Below are positions 1 through 12,400 of a stretch of DNA of 64,000 nucleotides, one piece after another. The notes beneath the pieces were generated by a model. That model did no database searches, was not told the DNA's origin, and saw only the letters and a program-made list of their open reading frames with translations. The position numbers were made by a program, and so were the translations under genes. Location of the stretch: assembly GCF_047663525.1 (NCBI RefSeq), contig NC_092611.1, positions 8,035,001 through 8,099,000 of the forward strand, given 5' to 3'. Within the stretch, counting starts at the first letter, position 1, and each line of letters opens with the position of its first letter. Origin of the DNA: Anas platyrhynchos. Its lineage: Eukaryota; Chordata; Aves; Anseriformes; Anatidae.

Positions 1-235
1 CTGGGAAGAAGGAAGCTCAGCCCCGTGGAGCCCAGGGACTCTGAGGCCCATCCTGCGTTAGTGTTAGATTTTTTTGAGATTTAGATTTGCCAGAAGAGCA
101 AATTTGTCAGCATCTCTGGGAAGACACAGCAGCAGAAAGAGCCAGCCAGCTCCGTTAGGGCTCCAGAGTGACCTCAAATGGAGAAGGTGACGAGAAGAGC
201 ACTCCCTGATGGTCCCATGGGGTGCAGAGGCAGAG
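1..235. other. non-coding flank
   Basis: I see no conserved exon, RNA gene or repeat in this left edge. The open frames here are short and have no family resemblance. Confidence 0.5.
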
Positions 236-237
236 AA

Positions 238-655
238 ACGGAGATTAGCTTGGGCTGGAAGGGGCATTAAAGATCACCTAACTCCAACCCCAATGCCCTG
301 GGCAGGGATGCCACCCTCCTCCAAACCTTGAACACCTCCAGCAATGGGGCATCCCCAATTTCTCTGGGCAGCCTGTGCCAGTGCCAGTGCCTCACTACCC
401 TGACAGTGGAGAACTCCCTCCTAATGCCTAACCTAAATCTCTCTTCTAGTTTAAGACTCTTCCCCCTTGTCTTGTCATTATCTACCTGAGGAAAGAATCC
501 GTCTCCATCCTTTTTATAAGACCCTTTTAAGTACTGACAGACTGCACAGAGGTCTCCCCAGAGCCTTCTCGTCTCCAGACTGAACACCCCCAGCTCTCTC
601 AGCCTGTCTTCACAGGAGCAGAAGAAAATCCCCATCAGAGGGAGTTTCGGAAAGC
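238..655 (-). mobile_element. CR1 LINE fragment, 3' part, minus orientation
   Basis: The plus strand opens with the reverse complement of a CR1 3' end (cttgggctggaaggggcatt). It continues through blocks typical of CR1 3' regions, such as the equivalents of 'tgcccagagaaattgggg' and of 'agactggagacgagaaggctc'. The element therefore runs on the minus strand with its 3' end near 240 and is truncated at its 5' end near 650. A minus-strand open frame crossing it is the translated repeat, not a host gene. CR1 is the dominant LINE of birds. Confidence 0.85.
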
Positions 656-3190
656 AGCAGTTGAGACAGCTCGGGCTCAGAGGTGAAACAGCCTTTTGGT
701 GGATTCTCAGCAGAAATAGCAAAATTCTGTCGAGTACACTTTTCCACCAGGGACCTGCTCCCCCAGAAAAGGCCTGCATGGGAGCTCCATCAGCCAGGGT
801 ATGCAAAACTGGATCGAGCACTAAGGAATTAAGAGCTGGAAGCCAGCCTATGCCATCCCCAGGAAATGGCTAGACCCAAGCAGCTTAAAACCTATCATAA
901 TAGTTAGAAAAAAACAACTAATCCCAGCAAGAACACATCTGGACCTCAGGGGCAGACGGGCACATACCAGAGCGCTCCAGCAGCTGAAGTTCCACTCTTA
1001 ACAGCTCAACCCAATGCAACTGGCTATGACAGCACAAGGGACAGCACACAGAAAATAATCCCAGAGCCACCTTGTACCTGGGACTCGTCAACCAGAGGCA
1101 GACGACAAGGGGAAGCCACAAAGAGCTCTACAACAACGAGAAACAGCCATGTGCCAGGACACAGACGGTGCTCCCAAAGAGGGGACCAAGAGCTAATGCT
1201 CCCTTGCACACCTCTTCGCACGGGAAGCACTGGGAGGGGGAGTAGGGGGAGCACTCCAAGCACCTCGACAGGAACGAGCAGCAAGAAGGAAAAGCAAAGA
1301 TTTCTTCGTGCCAGAGCAGCAAGCGTGGAGGATTTCACTCCATCTGGGTGCCTAGATGTGCTTGGACTTGGGAGATTCCAAGCACAGCTCCGTGGAGCTG
1401 CGTTATGCTGGAGGTGCACCCCAGTTTAACTCCAGGGCATCCCTGGCAGCTGCCATGGAAGAGCAAAGAGCTGGTGGCTCCGGCATGGCAGCTCGTCCCG
1501 TTACACAGCAGCAAGACAGCAACCTTCCCAAACCAACACCACACCATGCAAAAGGCAGAGGGTTTTAAAATGCATCACTTTTCACTTTCTTCAACCGAGC
1601 ATCTGTGGTTTTAAATTTGTAAGATTTCAGTCAGGTGCTGCATTTTTTTAAATTTTTTTAGCAGGCACCTAGAAAGAGGAAAGGGACTTTCAGGGGGAGG
1701 CAGACGTAGTGGCGCCTACAACATCATAACAGAAAATAGTGAACGTCACAAAATGGATCTTCTAGGTATCAAAGATACAGGTCAAGGTGGCAAGGAGGCC
1801 CTGATCACATCATTTACACAGCGGAAATGGCAAAATACATGGAAAAAAAAAAATAAAGACTCTGTAGTGTTTAGAGTATGAATGCTCTGGAAAACAAACT
1901 CCAATGAGGATGGCAATTATCCTAGAAAAAACAAACTGACACAGCCCCAGGAGCTTCTTTCTACCAAGGAGGAAGAGGGAATCGTGCAGCAGCGTGGACT
2001 CGGTGATCTCTGTGTCAGTACCAGGTGTATGACATGTCCACGCACAGCCACAGCACCGGAGTCAGAGGAGGTCCTGCTTTGGCACTGACACAGCCTTGCC
2101 ATGAGACCTTGGGCAAATCACTTCCTCTCTGACTCAGTTTCTTATCCTGCCCACCACGAAAGTAGCAAAACAACGTGCACAGCCCTTCGCCGAGGCCTGG
2201 CAACAAACGGACAGAGGGACTGAGCTGCGTGCCACCGCTGCGTGCCTAGCACGAACCAGCGTTTGGATGGGGTCGAGAATTGGAGCTGCACTCCCCGAGC
2301 AGCTTCCACAGGCCAGCAGCAGGCAGCTGCATCGTGTAGCGACACACCACAGCCAAAGGTGTGCAGTTGGCATCTGCACCGTGCTGTCAGGAGCCCTCTG
2401 CCTCGCATGCCCGGGACACAAGCAGCCGGCACCACGGCCCTACACCTTGTCGGATAGCACTGCCCCCAGGGCGTGCAGACGTTGCAAGCAACAACACAAC
2501 AGCCTGCCCTGTCATGTAGCATTACTTACGTGTTCAGATATGCATCCTTCTCACATTTCTACTCCAGCAAGTGGTTGCTAGCAGAGCAGGGCTAGGACAA
2601 GTTCACCACCTGCTAAAGACATGTCCCTAATACAACACAGCGACGATTTTGTTACATCGGGTCCTTTCTGTGCACAGCTCAAGCACAAGGAAAGAACATA
2701 CGTGTAAGATTCCTCCTCCCTTCCTTATTTTTTTTTTTTGTCTCCTCCAAACTGACCGCATGCCTGATTTACCTCAGGAGAGAACAGAAGCACATCGATC
2801 GAGGCGCTGAAAGAAAGCGGGGAGAGAGCTGGCATCGAGGGCAGGCTCAGGCAAGAGCATTGACTTCAACCCTACCTCCATGCAACGCAAGGACTCCAAG
2901 CAGAGGAATCCCTGCTCCAGCCCTTCCTGGGGCATGCACACCACCGATAACACCTTGCAAAATCCAGAGCGGCCCAGGCAAAACCAGGCATGGTGTCAGT
3001 AAGAAGTTCTTTGCATCTACAGCACAGCTCAGGCTCTGCTCCTGGTGGAGTTCCAGCAGCAGACAGCTCAGAAGGACCCCAGACAAGCAGCCTCTGGGAT
3101 TTTTTTCTCCAGGCTGTACCAGGAGACTCAGAAGGGCCACGCAGACCGGAGGCGATGTCCACGACGTGCCCGATGCCAGCACGATGACAG
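656..3190. other. non-coding region, nothing recognised
   Basis: Only short overlapping frames on both strands are present and none resembles a known protein. Small A/T runs occur near 1645 and 1840. It could be an intron or upstream region of the gene whose promoter may lie at 3.2-4.2 kb on the minus strand. Confidence 0.5.
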
Positions 3191-3199
3191 CAGCGCTGG

Positions 3200-4220
3200 G
3201 GCCAACCCAAGCGGGGGGCGACCCCGCACCACCGGGGCCGGCCACCGACGACCCCACAGAGCCCCGGGGACCAGCTCCGCGTGGAACCCTCCACCTGCCC
3301 CGTGCCCGGGCCCTTTTTTCCTCAACTTCCTCGCCCGTCGAGGATGGCACCGGCGCCGCTCCCGGGGGAGCCCCGGCGCCTCCTGCGGGGCTCGGAGCCC
3401 GACAGCGCGTCCCGGGGGGGCGGAACAATGGGGGAGCAGCGGCGGCGGGGCACTCACCTCGGCGGCGGCGGAGAGGCTCAGGGCAGGCCGGGCGAGCCCC
3501 CGCTGGTGGCTGCGGTGCCGGCGGTGTTGGGGCGCTGCTCCGCGGGCTGCTGCTGCTGCTGCTGCTCGGGGCCGGCCGGCGGCTCGGGGCCGGCCGCTGG
3601 GGCCGGGCTCATGGCTCGGCCGCCCCCCGCGGCCCGGCCCCGGGGCGAGCGGCGAGCGGAGCCCGGAGCCCCGCTGCCGGCGGCTCCAGCCCGAGCCCGA
3701 CGGCGGAGCTGGCCCCGCGGCGAGCGGCGGCGGCGGCTCCGAGCGGCTCCGGTGCCGGCGGCCGCGACAGCCCGGGGGCGGGCGGGGGCGCCGTGGCGAG
3801 GGGCAAGGCGCTGCGTGCCGAGTGCTCCTTTCTCCGCCGGAGCCTGAATAATCATTTGGAGAAACAGGATCATTCACTTTCCTCCGTGCGAGGAGCCAAG
3901 CGCTGCCCTGTCAAAATAAAAGCCTCTCTCTCTCTCTCTCCGCCGCCGCTCCGCCACCGCCTCCTCCCCAGCCCCGCTTTTCTCCGCCGGCCTCCCAGCG
4001 GCCTGCCGGGGACGAGCACCGAGCCGGGAGGAGCCGCAGCAGCACGGCCGGACCTCGACGGGGCCCGGCTCGGCCCGGCGGAGCCCCCCCCGGGAAGGCT
4101 CCGGCCTCGGCTCCCCCCCAGGGGGTGCGCGCAAAGCGGCCCCGGGGCAGCTTCCCCCCTCCTCGGGGCACGGAGCTCGCCAAAGGGCCCCCAAAGGGGT
4201 GAATTCTGCGGGAGGGGGCT
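3200..4220 (-). promoter_or_regulatory. CpG island with minus-strand first exon; probable BCL9L 5' region
   Basis: This kilobase is very rich in C, G and CpG and contains a (GCT)n tract near 3547-3565 and a (CT)n tract near 3922-3941. On the minus strand a strong splice donor follows the sequence GAG: the exon would end at 3458, with gtgagtg starting at 3457. Minus-strand frames entering this donor are closed by stops, so the exon is probably 5' untranslated. Human order places BCL9L, transcribed away from CENATAC, on this side and its first exons are non-coding. The assignment to BCL9L is therefore inference from position. The long low-complexity open frames over the island on both strands are not credible genes. 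Confidence 0.4.
3547..3565. repeat. (GCT)n trinucleotide tract
   Basis: About six GCT units lie inside the CpG island. In one minus-strand frame they read as glutamine, but that frame ends before the splice donor at 3457, so coding use is unlikely. Confidence 0.8.
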
Positions 4221-5480
4221 CGGCCCGGCAGCCCCCTGGATGAGCATTGCTCTGTGCAAACCACAGCACGGGCATAAAAAGGGAGAGGGGCACTGTGCAG
4301 GACAGGGGGTCCCCTTGTGCCAAATGGCACTCACGCTGTAGGGACGCACAAAAACACGTCCAGACTGAGCTGGGCACTGCTGGCACCATGGCAGAGCCAG
4401 CTCACACCACGCAGGGTGACCATCAAAGCAGCAGCAGAGTGACTGCTGCCAGGGTTTCAGGGTTTATGGAGACCTCCAGGCTGGAGCCGCCGCCAGCAGC
4501 TGCCAGAACACCCTCATCCAGGCCGTAAGCAGCAAGGGAAGAGAGCGCCTGGCAGCCGGCACTCGGGCTGGAGCTGCTTGTTAGCCCCTAAGTGGAGGGG
4601 GCTGTCTCCCTCCAAGCGACTGTCTGGCCGTGTGTGCGCCTGGGCTAACAGAAGGGTTTCACATGCAGTTGTCTCGTGGCATTACCAGTACCTGTGGGTC
4701 TCCGTTCTGCCCCAATTCCAGCAGTGAACACATCCCAGGCCGCCCTACAACAGCATCGGGACCTCTCTCAGCCCCATCTCTCTGTTCCTCAGGCTTGGTT
4801 TACTCTGAGCCCACTCTGGTCCACCGGGACACTTCGGATGAACCCCCTCAAGCCTCATATTTAAGTTGTGCTGCCACCCCGCGTGCCCTGCTCTCAAACT
4901 GCTGAACCAGGGGTATCTCACACCCAAAATCCTCCCTGCTGCCATTCCCAGACCCTACACACAAGACACACTAAATGCACGCAGCACTGAGGATCGGCAG
5001 CAAATCGCTGCCTTTACCAGCAGTTCTCAACACCTCAACCACCCTGCACAGACAGGTACAATGGGGTGGAGGGGACAGGAGCAGGAAGAAGCGGAGGAGA
5101 CTCGAGGAGGACACAGCTGGCTCGCTGCCTGCCTCTGCTCTTCGCCTGCAAGCCGTAGCAGTGCGCACACAGCCGGCTATTAAGGCAGCCCACCCGCTTC
5201 TGGCCGATGCCAGCAGCATCCTAACCAGGATGTCACCTTCCTGCAGCGCGCTCAGCGCTCGGGGGTGGGCTGGGAAGAGAAGAGAAGAGAGGGCTGCAGG
5301 CGGGGACCGCTTGGCAGCATCTTAAAGCGTTGCAGAGCTAAAGGGGATCCAGGGACAAGCAATCAATCTCAGCTGATGGGAAGCAGCAGCAGCAGCGGCC
5401 CTAATTGAAAATGAAAATCCACCTTTTTTTTCCCCCCCTCCTGCTCCGGCTGCACGCACACCAGCGGCCGCAGCCAGAGC
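4221..5480. other. non-coding stretch between CpG islands
   Basis: I recognise nothing here. The frames are short, and the sequence is moderately GC-rich without clear repeats. Confidence 0.5.
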
Positions 5481-5760
5481 CGCCTCGGAATGACACAGCA
5501 AGAAACCACCTCCGGGCCCGTACAGGAGCCTCGCCCCGACCCCACAGCCCCGACACCGAGGGGCCCGAGCTGCTCGGGGACCTCCCGGTGCCCATCGGAG
5601 CGGAGCCGAGCCCCGGGGAGGTCCCGGGGGGCGCGGCGGGGGCCGGGGGCGCACGGGGACGCGGCGGCGGCGCCCCCTGGCGAGGTGCGGGGCGGCGGGA
5701 GCGAGCTCGGGGGAGCGCAGCGTGGGCACGAAGTGCAGACCCCATAAACCCCCCCACAGG
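5480..5760. promoter_or_regulatory. short CpG island with CTCF-like motif
   Basis: A dense CpG cluster contains CGCCCCCTGGCGAGG at 5671-5685. This resembles the reverse complement of the CTCF core. No associated exon can be defined. It may be an alternative promoter or insulator of the gene inferred at 3.2-4.2 kb. Motif resemblance is seen; binding is inference. Confidence 0.45.
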
Positions 5761-8700
5761 GCACATATGGGTAAAGGCAGTGCCCTGCCACTGCTGTCTG
5801 GCACGCAGCAAGCAGGCAGCCCCGCTCCTTCCCCCCGTCTCAGCCTGACACAGCAGGGCAGGGGATGGGGGGAGTCACCCACTCGCCGCCTCTCCCCTTC
5901 CCCTCGGCCTCCCATGCCTCCTGCTCATTCCAGGAGCTACCTGGTCCATCAGCACGTTTGTGAGGCCACAGCCGAGCAGCCCAGCCTGCCTGTTACCTGC
6001 CCCTTTCTTTACCCCAAACAATATTTTTCTCCCCATATGTTCTTTACTAGCAAATCAGTGCTAATGAGAAGTGCTGGCTGGACAGCTCGGACACAAGGGA
6101 GCCCCTCATCACCAAGGGAGAACCTGTGCTGGGCATTTCAACAAGTGAGCTAACCCTTCCCTCTTTCTTGCAGGTCAATTCACTCTTCAATTGTACAACG
6201 AGCAAAACGCACACGAAGATGGAACTCCCCCAGCTCTCACGCTGGTGTAGTCACAGTTTGGCCCAGGTCAGCCCATGCTGCTTTCTGAAGAAGCTCGAGC
6301 AGCAACCCTGGGACGTGCGTGGTGTGCTGTGGGGTAATTTGCTCAGGCAAGGAGCTTGAGCCACACCAGCTGGAAAAACAGAGCTCAAGGTGGTGTACAG
6401 AAGACGCCGGGCTCCAGGGTCACAGCCTTGTCCTGGTGCAGTTTCACAGAGGATGCTTGGAGTAGAGGGAACCCGGGTCCCGAGGCTCTGGAACTTGTTC
6501 ATTCCTCTCACCTCTCCAAAACACCATCCCCGAACTCAGGCCTTCACTAGACCCCTGTGGGCAAGGCCCTCATTACACTTATGAATATTATTAATTAGGC
6601 CCAATTAACTACACTGGAGTTGATGTGCTTCACAGTTAGCTGGAGCTGCCTCTTTGTGAGTGGTTTCCCCAGTGGCTCACTCCAGACTCTGATCGACCCC
6701 AGCAGAGCCTTTGGTGCTGGGGGAACACAGACGACCTGGGATGGAGCAAGCAAGTCTGGGGCTGGTGGCACCAAAAGGCGTTACTGTTCTGGTGGCACCA
6801 CAAGCTGTTACTCAGGGAAACGGGGAAAAAGCCAGCCCAGCAGAAGCCCCAGGTCTGTGCCTGAAGGGATCAGGACCCTCCAGCTTGGCTTGTCACAGTG
6901 CAGCTCACACACCATCTTCTTGCAAAGACAAACTCCTGATGCAATTCGGGATCACAAAGGGGCTGAGGCTCCAGATGTATGTTTTGCCATCACTACGATA
7001 TCAGACGCACTCCTAAAACCCACGTTTCCAGGCATGGCATTGCTCTCCAAGCTTTCTCCCATGCACAGGGAATGAGCCCAACTCCCACCGCAGCAGCCTG
7101 CGCTCGGGTGGCCTCTGCTACGCGCTGTAACCATGTAAAGGGCACCTCCAGCATCACAGACCCGTGCCAAGTGCCAGGAGACAGGCTGCTTGGAAGCGAG
7201 CTCATCAGCAGCCTCATGCAACTGCCAGCAGCACGGCAGGACATGGGATAAGGGGTTCCTAAACTACTTGGGCCAGGGCTGCAGTGTTTTCCTTGCGCAG
7301 ACATTTGCTTGGCTGTTTCCTGTCTCGTTACACTGCTGCTGTCCTGAGCGGGCTCTGCTCGGTGGCACGCGAAGCAGAAGCTCGGGGTTACCGGCACCGA
7401 AGCCAGGAGGGAACTTCTGCCAGCCAGCCGGGGTGGGAGCTGCCTCTCTCACCTCATGCAGAGCCACGAAAGCTGCAGCCCACGAGGCAGCCCGCACAGC
7501 TGCAGCGGCTGACAGCAGGACAGACTCCAGCCTGCTGTCAGGAGAAGCAAACGCCAGGCAGCGAGGGAGCAAGGGGTTAACCCATTTAGCAAGGCCACCG
7601 GTGCGATAAAGGCAGCAATCAGCACAGGCAGCGCCTCCCACTGCCACCCAGGGCCCCGGGGCTGGCTGGGGAGCTGGGAAGGTGGCAGGGAACGGGGTGG
7701 GTGGGGAGGACTCTTATCCTGATACTGCTCCTTCCTTCCAAGTGAGGGTTTGGAAAAACTGAGCAGGCAGGGTTGGCTCTGAAATCACAGCGCCTCAGTG
7801 ACACAAAGCCAGCCAGATCCCCCCTCCGACCCACGGCAAGGCAGGCAGCTGGGTGGGCCGGGCGAGCCCCCAGCCCAAAGGGTGCCCCGTGGCCCCCCGA
7901 GAGCAGGGCAGGGAGCAGCAGCAGCCAGGGGGGGACCCCAAAAGCCTTGGAGGGAGGAATGCAGCCCCCCCCCCCCCTGCAGCAGCCAGATTTCCCTGTG
8001 ACATTCCTGGCTGGCTGCGCAGGCAGCAGCAGGCCCTGCGCAGGATTTCGGGTCTGTACAGGCAGCGCTCACGGTCCTGGGCTCCCCTCCGCGCACCCCA
8101 GTGTCTCATCAGAGGCATCGTGCACCCCACGGTGGTGCCAGGGCAGGCAGATGTGCTTGCTGCACGCCCAAAATGTGTGTGGCCACAGGCAGCAGGCACA
8201 CGGAGGCCAGCTCCCAAAGCTGCAGAATAAGGGGGAAGAGCAGGTGCTGCTGGCTGCTGCTGCAGTTTTGCAGTGCAGGAGACCTAGGAAGGGAGCAACC
8301 CCTCCCTTTGGTTATTTACTCAGTCTCTTCATCCTCGGAGGAGCCCTGGGAGCTCGGTCGGTCACTGCAGGCACTCGAGCCCTTTGTCAGCAAATCCTGG
8401 AGCACGGAGCAGGTGGGTTCGGAGTGAGGCCAGAAGCCCGATGCAAATTCTGTTTCACTCAGTGTTTCAACTACTATTTGGGGTGGCTCAGAATCACTCT
8501 GTAAACGGAGCCGTAACAGAAGTCACCGTTTTTTTTGCCTTGTGCCATCTGCAAATCCCAATACACCTTGGTATGTGCAACACCTGGGCCACACAAATCC
8601 CTAGCAGAGGGAAAAGCCTCTCCCGCAGCATCTCACAGGCATCTGTGAACCAGGTGAGTTGTACAGACAGGCAGTGGATGTGATGTTGGTAAGGCCAGCA

Positions 8701-9230
8701 GAGCCAGACTCACCTGCCACACTTCTGCTTGGTCAGACCCGGCTGTCCTGGGCATTCCTGAGAGGGGGACTGCGAGTAAAGCCATGAGCCCTCCCCTAGC
8801 TCTCCTCCTTCAGCTTTCACTCCCCCCTTGCTCATCCATGCCCCAGACTCTCCAAACACACACACAGCCCTGGTGGTACTTTCCTGGCAGAGGTCTGAGC
8901 CACCAGGACTCTCTGGGACTTGGGACTAGGAAGAGGTCCTCCTGCCAGCTGCTTTTCTCTCCGCTTGCCTCTCTTACTCCAGACTTCCCCATCTCCCTCC
9001 TTGCTCTCCTACAACACCCTGCTGATGCAGGGGCACTACCAAACCCCAGACAGTGCAGAGCGAGGCAATCCTGGAGGGATGTTGCCTCTCCTAACACCCC
9101 TCTCAGCATCTTTTCATGACAGTGGCAGAGGGGAGGGATGGAGAGAGGGGAAGCACCAACACCCCAGATGCAGACAGGAGGAGAAAAACCTGGTGCAGCC
9201 CCGTGCTACGGCTTCTTCCACGCCTGCTCC
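5761..9230. other. non-coding region, nothing recognised
   Basis: No exon with family resemblance is visible on either strand. A C homopolymer occurs near 7968-7977. Many short GC-rich frames overlap in all phases, as expected by chance. Confidence 0.5.
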
Positions 9231-9239
9231 CAGCTTTTA

Positions 9240-9420
9240 AGGAAGAGGAGATGGGGAGGCGACGGGAGGGGACCCCCGGTTGTCGCTGCCCCGGGCCCCG
9301 CCGGGCGCCGGTACCGCGGGGGAGGCTCGGAGCGGGCGGGCGGCGCCGCCTGGCGGCCGCGGGGCTCGGAACCGGGCAGGGACCCCCCCCCCCCCCCGCA
9401 GCCCCCTCCCCATCGGTCCT
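9240..9420. promoter_or_regulatory. small CpG island with C homopolymer
   Basis: CpG density is high from about 9250 to 9370, followed by a run of about 14 C near 9385-9398. It is too short to assign to a gene and could be an alternative promoter for the minus-strand gene inferred to the left. Confidence 0.4.
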
Positions 9421-9436
9421 GCACGAAAGTGCAAAG

Positions 9437-9474
9437 AAAAAAAACTAAAAAAATTAAAAAAATTAAAAAAACTA
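9437..9474. repeat. A-rich tandem repeat, 8-bp unit
   Basis: Units of the form aaaaaatt recur after an A run. A shadow frame reads Lys-Lys-Leu repeats here, which reflects the repeat and not a protein. Confidence 0.7.
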
Positions 9475-12400
9475 GACCTGCAGCCCCTGCCAGCGAGATG
9501 CAGGGGCTCGGAGCTGGCAGTGGCACGGTCAGAATCAGCCCCCCCTGCACAGACAGCCCCTGTTTAGGGTCTCCTTGCAGGTATTTGTGCAGCATCAGCA
9601 CTGAGAACCCAGCACCAGGATGCTCTCCCGGAGGGAAGGCAAGGCAGAGGTTTGCAGGAGAGCTGTGTCTGGCAGAGGTAGCCCACCAAACACGGGCTGG
9701 CCTGGCACGAAGGGGCTGGAGGTGTTGTGGGGAGCCTCGAGCAGACTCGTTGCTCGTCCCGCTGCCTTCTGTCGCTCTGTGCAAACCCTAAAAACAGGCT
9801 CGAGGACCCTCTCTGCACCACATCCCTGTTTTCTCCTCATTCCAAGGCAATCCCCCTGTTCACACAAGCCTGCTGTGTTTGGCAGCAGCGAGGGGCATCG
9901 CACGGTGACACGAGGACCAGGCGAGCCAACAAGTGCTGCTTGGTGCCGATGCATCTCAGCTGCTTGAGACTTTCTGTGTGTGCTCCCAAACTGCCAGGCC
10001 ACAGCACAACCTTCCTGAACAACGCAAAAGGGTGACAGCACGAGAGCCTGGATCATCGTCTCCTCCCTTACCTTCTTGCACCCATACAGCAGTCTCTTGG
10101 CTGAGCAGGCAGATGTGTGGACAAGAGGTGTCCACGACCCCTTTCATAGCCACAGGACACAGAAAAGACCAAGCTGAAGACCACACAAACACAATTGCTT
10201 CCCACAGTCCCTAAAGGTCTTGCCCTATTTCCCCATTCCTACTTGTAGCTGCTGCCTTTACCCCAGTTATCAGAACCCTTGCAAGCTTCCCCACCCTCTG
10301 ACTGCCACAGCCTCACGTCCAAGGTGGAAAAGGGGAAAAGGGAAAAAGGAGTTTTTCCAGAAGCCAATGAAATGCAACTGTGAACATAGTTCCCATGGTA
10401 ACAGCAGGATCCAGAGGAAGAAAAGGGAATGCAAATCAGATTTTCAAGGGGATGAGCAGGGAGGGATGAACCGCTTGCATCCACCAGCCCAACCAGGCCA
10501 CTCAAATACCACCTGCGCCCTGTGTCTGACAGGTACCACATTTCCTCCTCCCCTCCGTGCTTGCCCAGGGAGCTCTGCGTACAGCAGGGTCCTCTCGTGA
10601 GGAGAGAGGGTTCCCGCTGCACAACGGGGCTCACGGAAGGCCTCTGAGGGAGTCTGGATGCCCTCGCTGCCAGTCCTTGCTCCCAGCACAGAGCCTTCCC
10701 TCTGTAATTCATTCCATACGTTACTTTCACTGACTGACATATTAAATGAGGAGGTGGCTCAAAAATGCCCCGAATGTAAACATCCCGGAGATGTAATTCC
10801 CAAGGTTCAAGATTTATTCTCTTCTACCCACGGGGGAAACAGAACACTTCTCCGTTACATCCTAGCAAGGACTCTCACCTTGCAGAACAAATACAGTGAA
10901 ATCAAGGAAGCTTTCAGGAAAGCCAGAGAAGCAGAGTAACTTGCACGAGATGGACTCAAACCTATCCATCCAAGGCACCAGGGCCTGAGCACTCCATCAG
11001 GATTCCCAGGTTTGGGAGCCCTCTTCCCAGCTTCACAAAGGACTGCTTCATCCCTGCTGCTCTCTGCATCTTATTCTCCCGTGACTGCTCATTGTACTCT
11101 GCTCCTGTTGGTGCTTCCCTGCACGGAAGGGGTTAATGCTCAAAAGCACCTCCCGGGGTTTTTCTACTTCTTTTCTGCTGTTTTACTTCCTCAAAGACGC
11201 AGAGATCAGCTGCCTGGATCTGGCTTGACCTCACAGCAGAGCCCACAGCCACCCTCTCTGCAGCACAGATTGCCGGGGTGTGAAGGGGGCAGGGGAGGGG
11301 AGGGCCGTGCAGATCTGCTGTGCCGGAGCCTGTTTTGAGAAAGGCATGAATATTTCATGACAGGGAGAGGGATGCTTCAGCAGCATCACACACAGAGGTG
11401 GATTTGTGCTGTGCCATCGGGGACACAAAAGGACGGTGCCCTTCCCTCCAGACTGACCCCAAACCAGCACTCTGATCCCACAGGAACACACGGAGAAGCC
11501 CACCTAGGGCAAAACAACCTCATGGGTCCACGTTTGCTCTGCAACTCCAGCAGGACAAAGAGCCACAGGTGGTGCAGCTCCTGCAGAAAGCTGCCGTTAC
11601 CTACCTGGCAGAGGAAGCTGCGCACTGGTGAGACCTGAGGATGTGGAAGAGGAGCAGCCCCATCAGTCCCCAGGATGTCCAGAGCACCGTAACATCCTGT
11701 CGGCAGACTGCCCTGGCCCCGCAGCACAAGGTGTAGCTGGAGAGTTGAAGACAATGATCACTTGTACCTGCAGCCATTTGTTTCTCTACAAATGCAGAGA
11801 AAAGGAAGCAGCTTTTCCCTCCTGCCACGTTAGCCATAGCTTGTCAACTTCCAGCATCATCCACAGCAGCCAAGGGCTCTGGGTTCACCATTAAAGCAAG
11901 TCAGATCAGCTCTGCCCAGACTAGACAGTGGTAAAGCAGGGAACGCATCACATAGCCAGCCTCTGGTGTGATCACTAAGTATTTCTGGGGTGGACAGTGT
12001 GCTCCTGGACATTTCATCGAGTCTTCAGCCCTCTGGTCAACAGCTGTTGGTGCTCAAACACCATAAGAAGATAGGAAGGAAGGGCAGCCCCCTGAAACCC
12101 TCCGTTTTCAGGAGAAATGTGAAAACGGCCTTTTTCCAAGGACGTTTTGCACTTTCCACCTTGGGGTTACATCGCTACAGTAAGCTCACAACAGGTCGGA
12201 GGGAGCTGTGTTGGTCTCCAGGCTGTCTACAGAATTTGCCCAGGTTGTGACATGCTCCAAGGCTGCAGAGGCGAGCTGGCAGATGAAGTACAAAGTTGCT
12301 CGGTCCCTACCGAAGTTCTGCAAGGAAAAAACTACCTGTTAAAGCAAGCCAGCCAGAGACGGGGAGGGAAAGGACAACACGCACCTGGAACCACACAACT

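Noticed and set aside
267-821. 184-codon minus-strand open frame
   Set aside because: It crosses a CR1 3' fragment. Its end is translated CR1 untranslated sequence.
2860-4341. 493-codon plus-strand open frame across the CpG island
   Set aside because: It is low-complexity Ala/Gly/Pro/Arg sequence with equally long frames on the other strand, which is usual in CpG islands. There is no domain and no fitting splice pattern in that direction.
5322-5915. 197-codon minus-strand open frame over the second CpG island
   Set aside because: The length comes from high GC content. Overlapping frames occur on both strands and there is no family resemblance.
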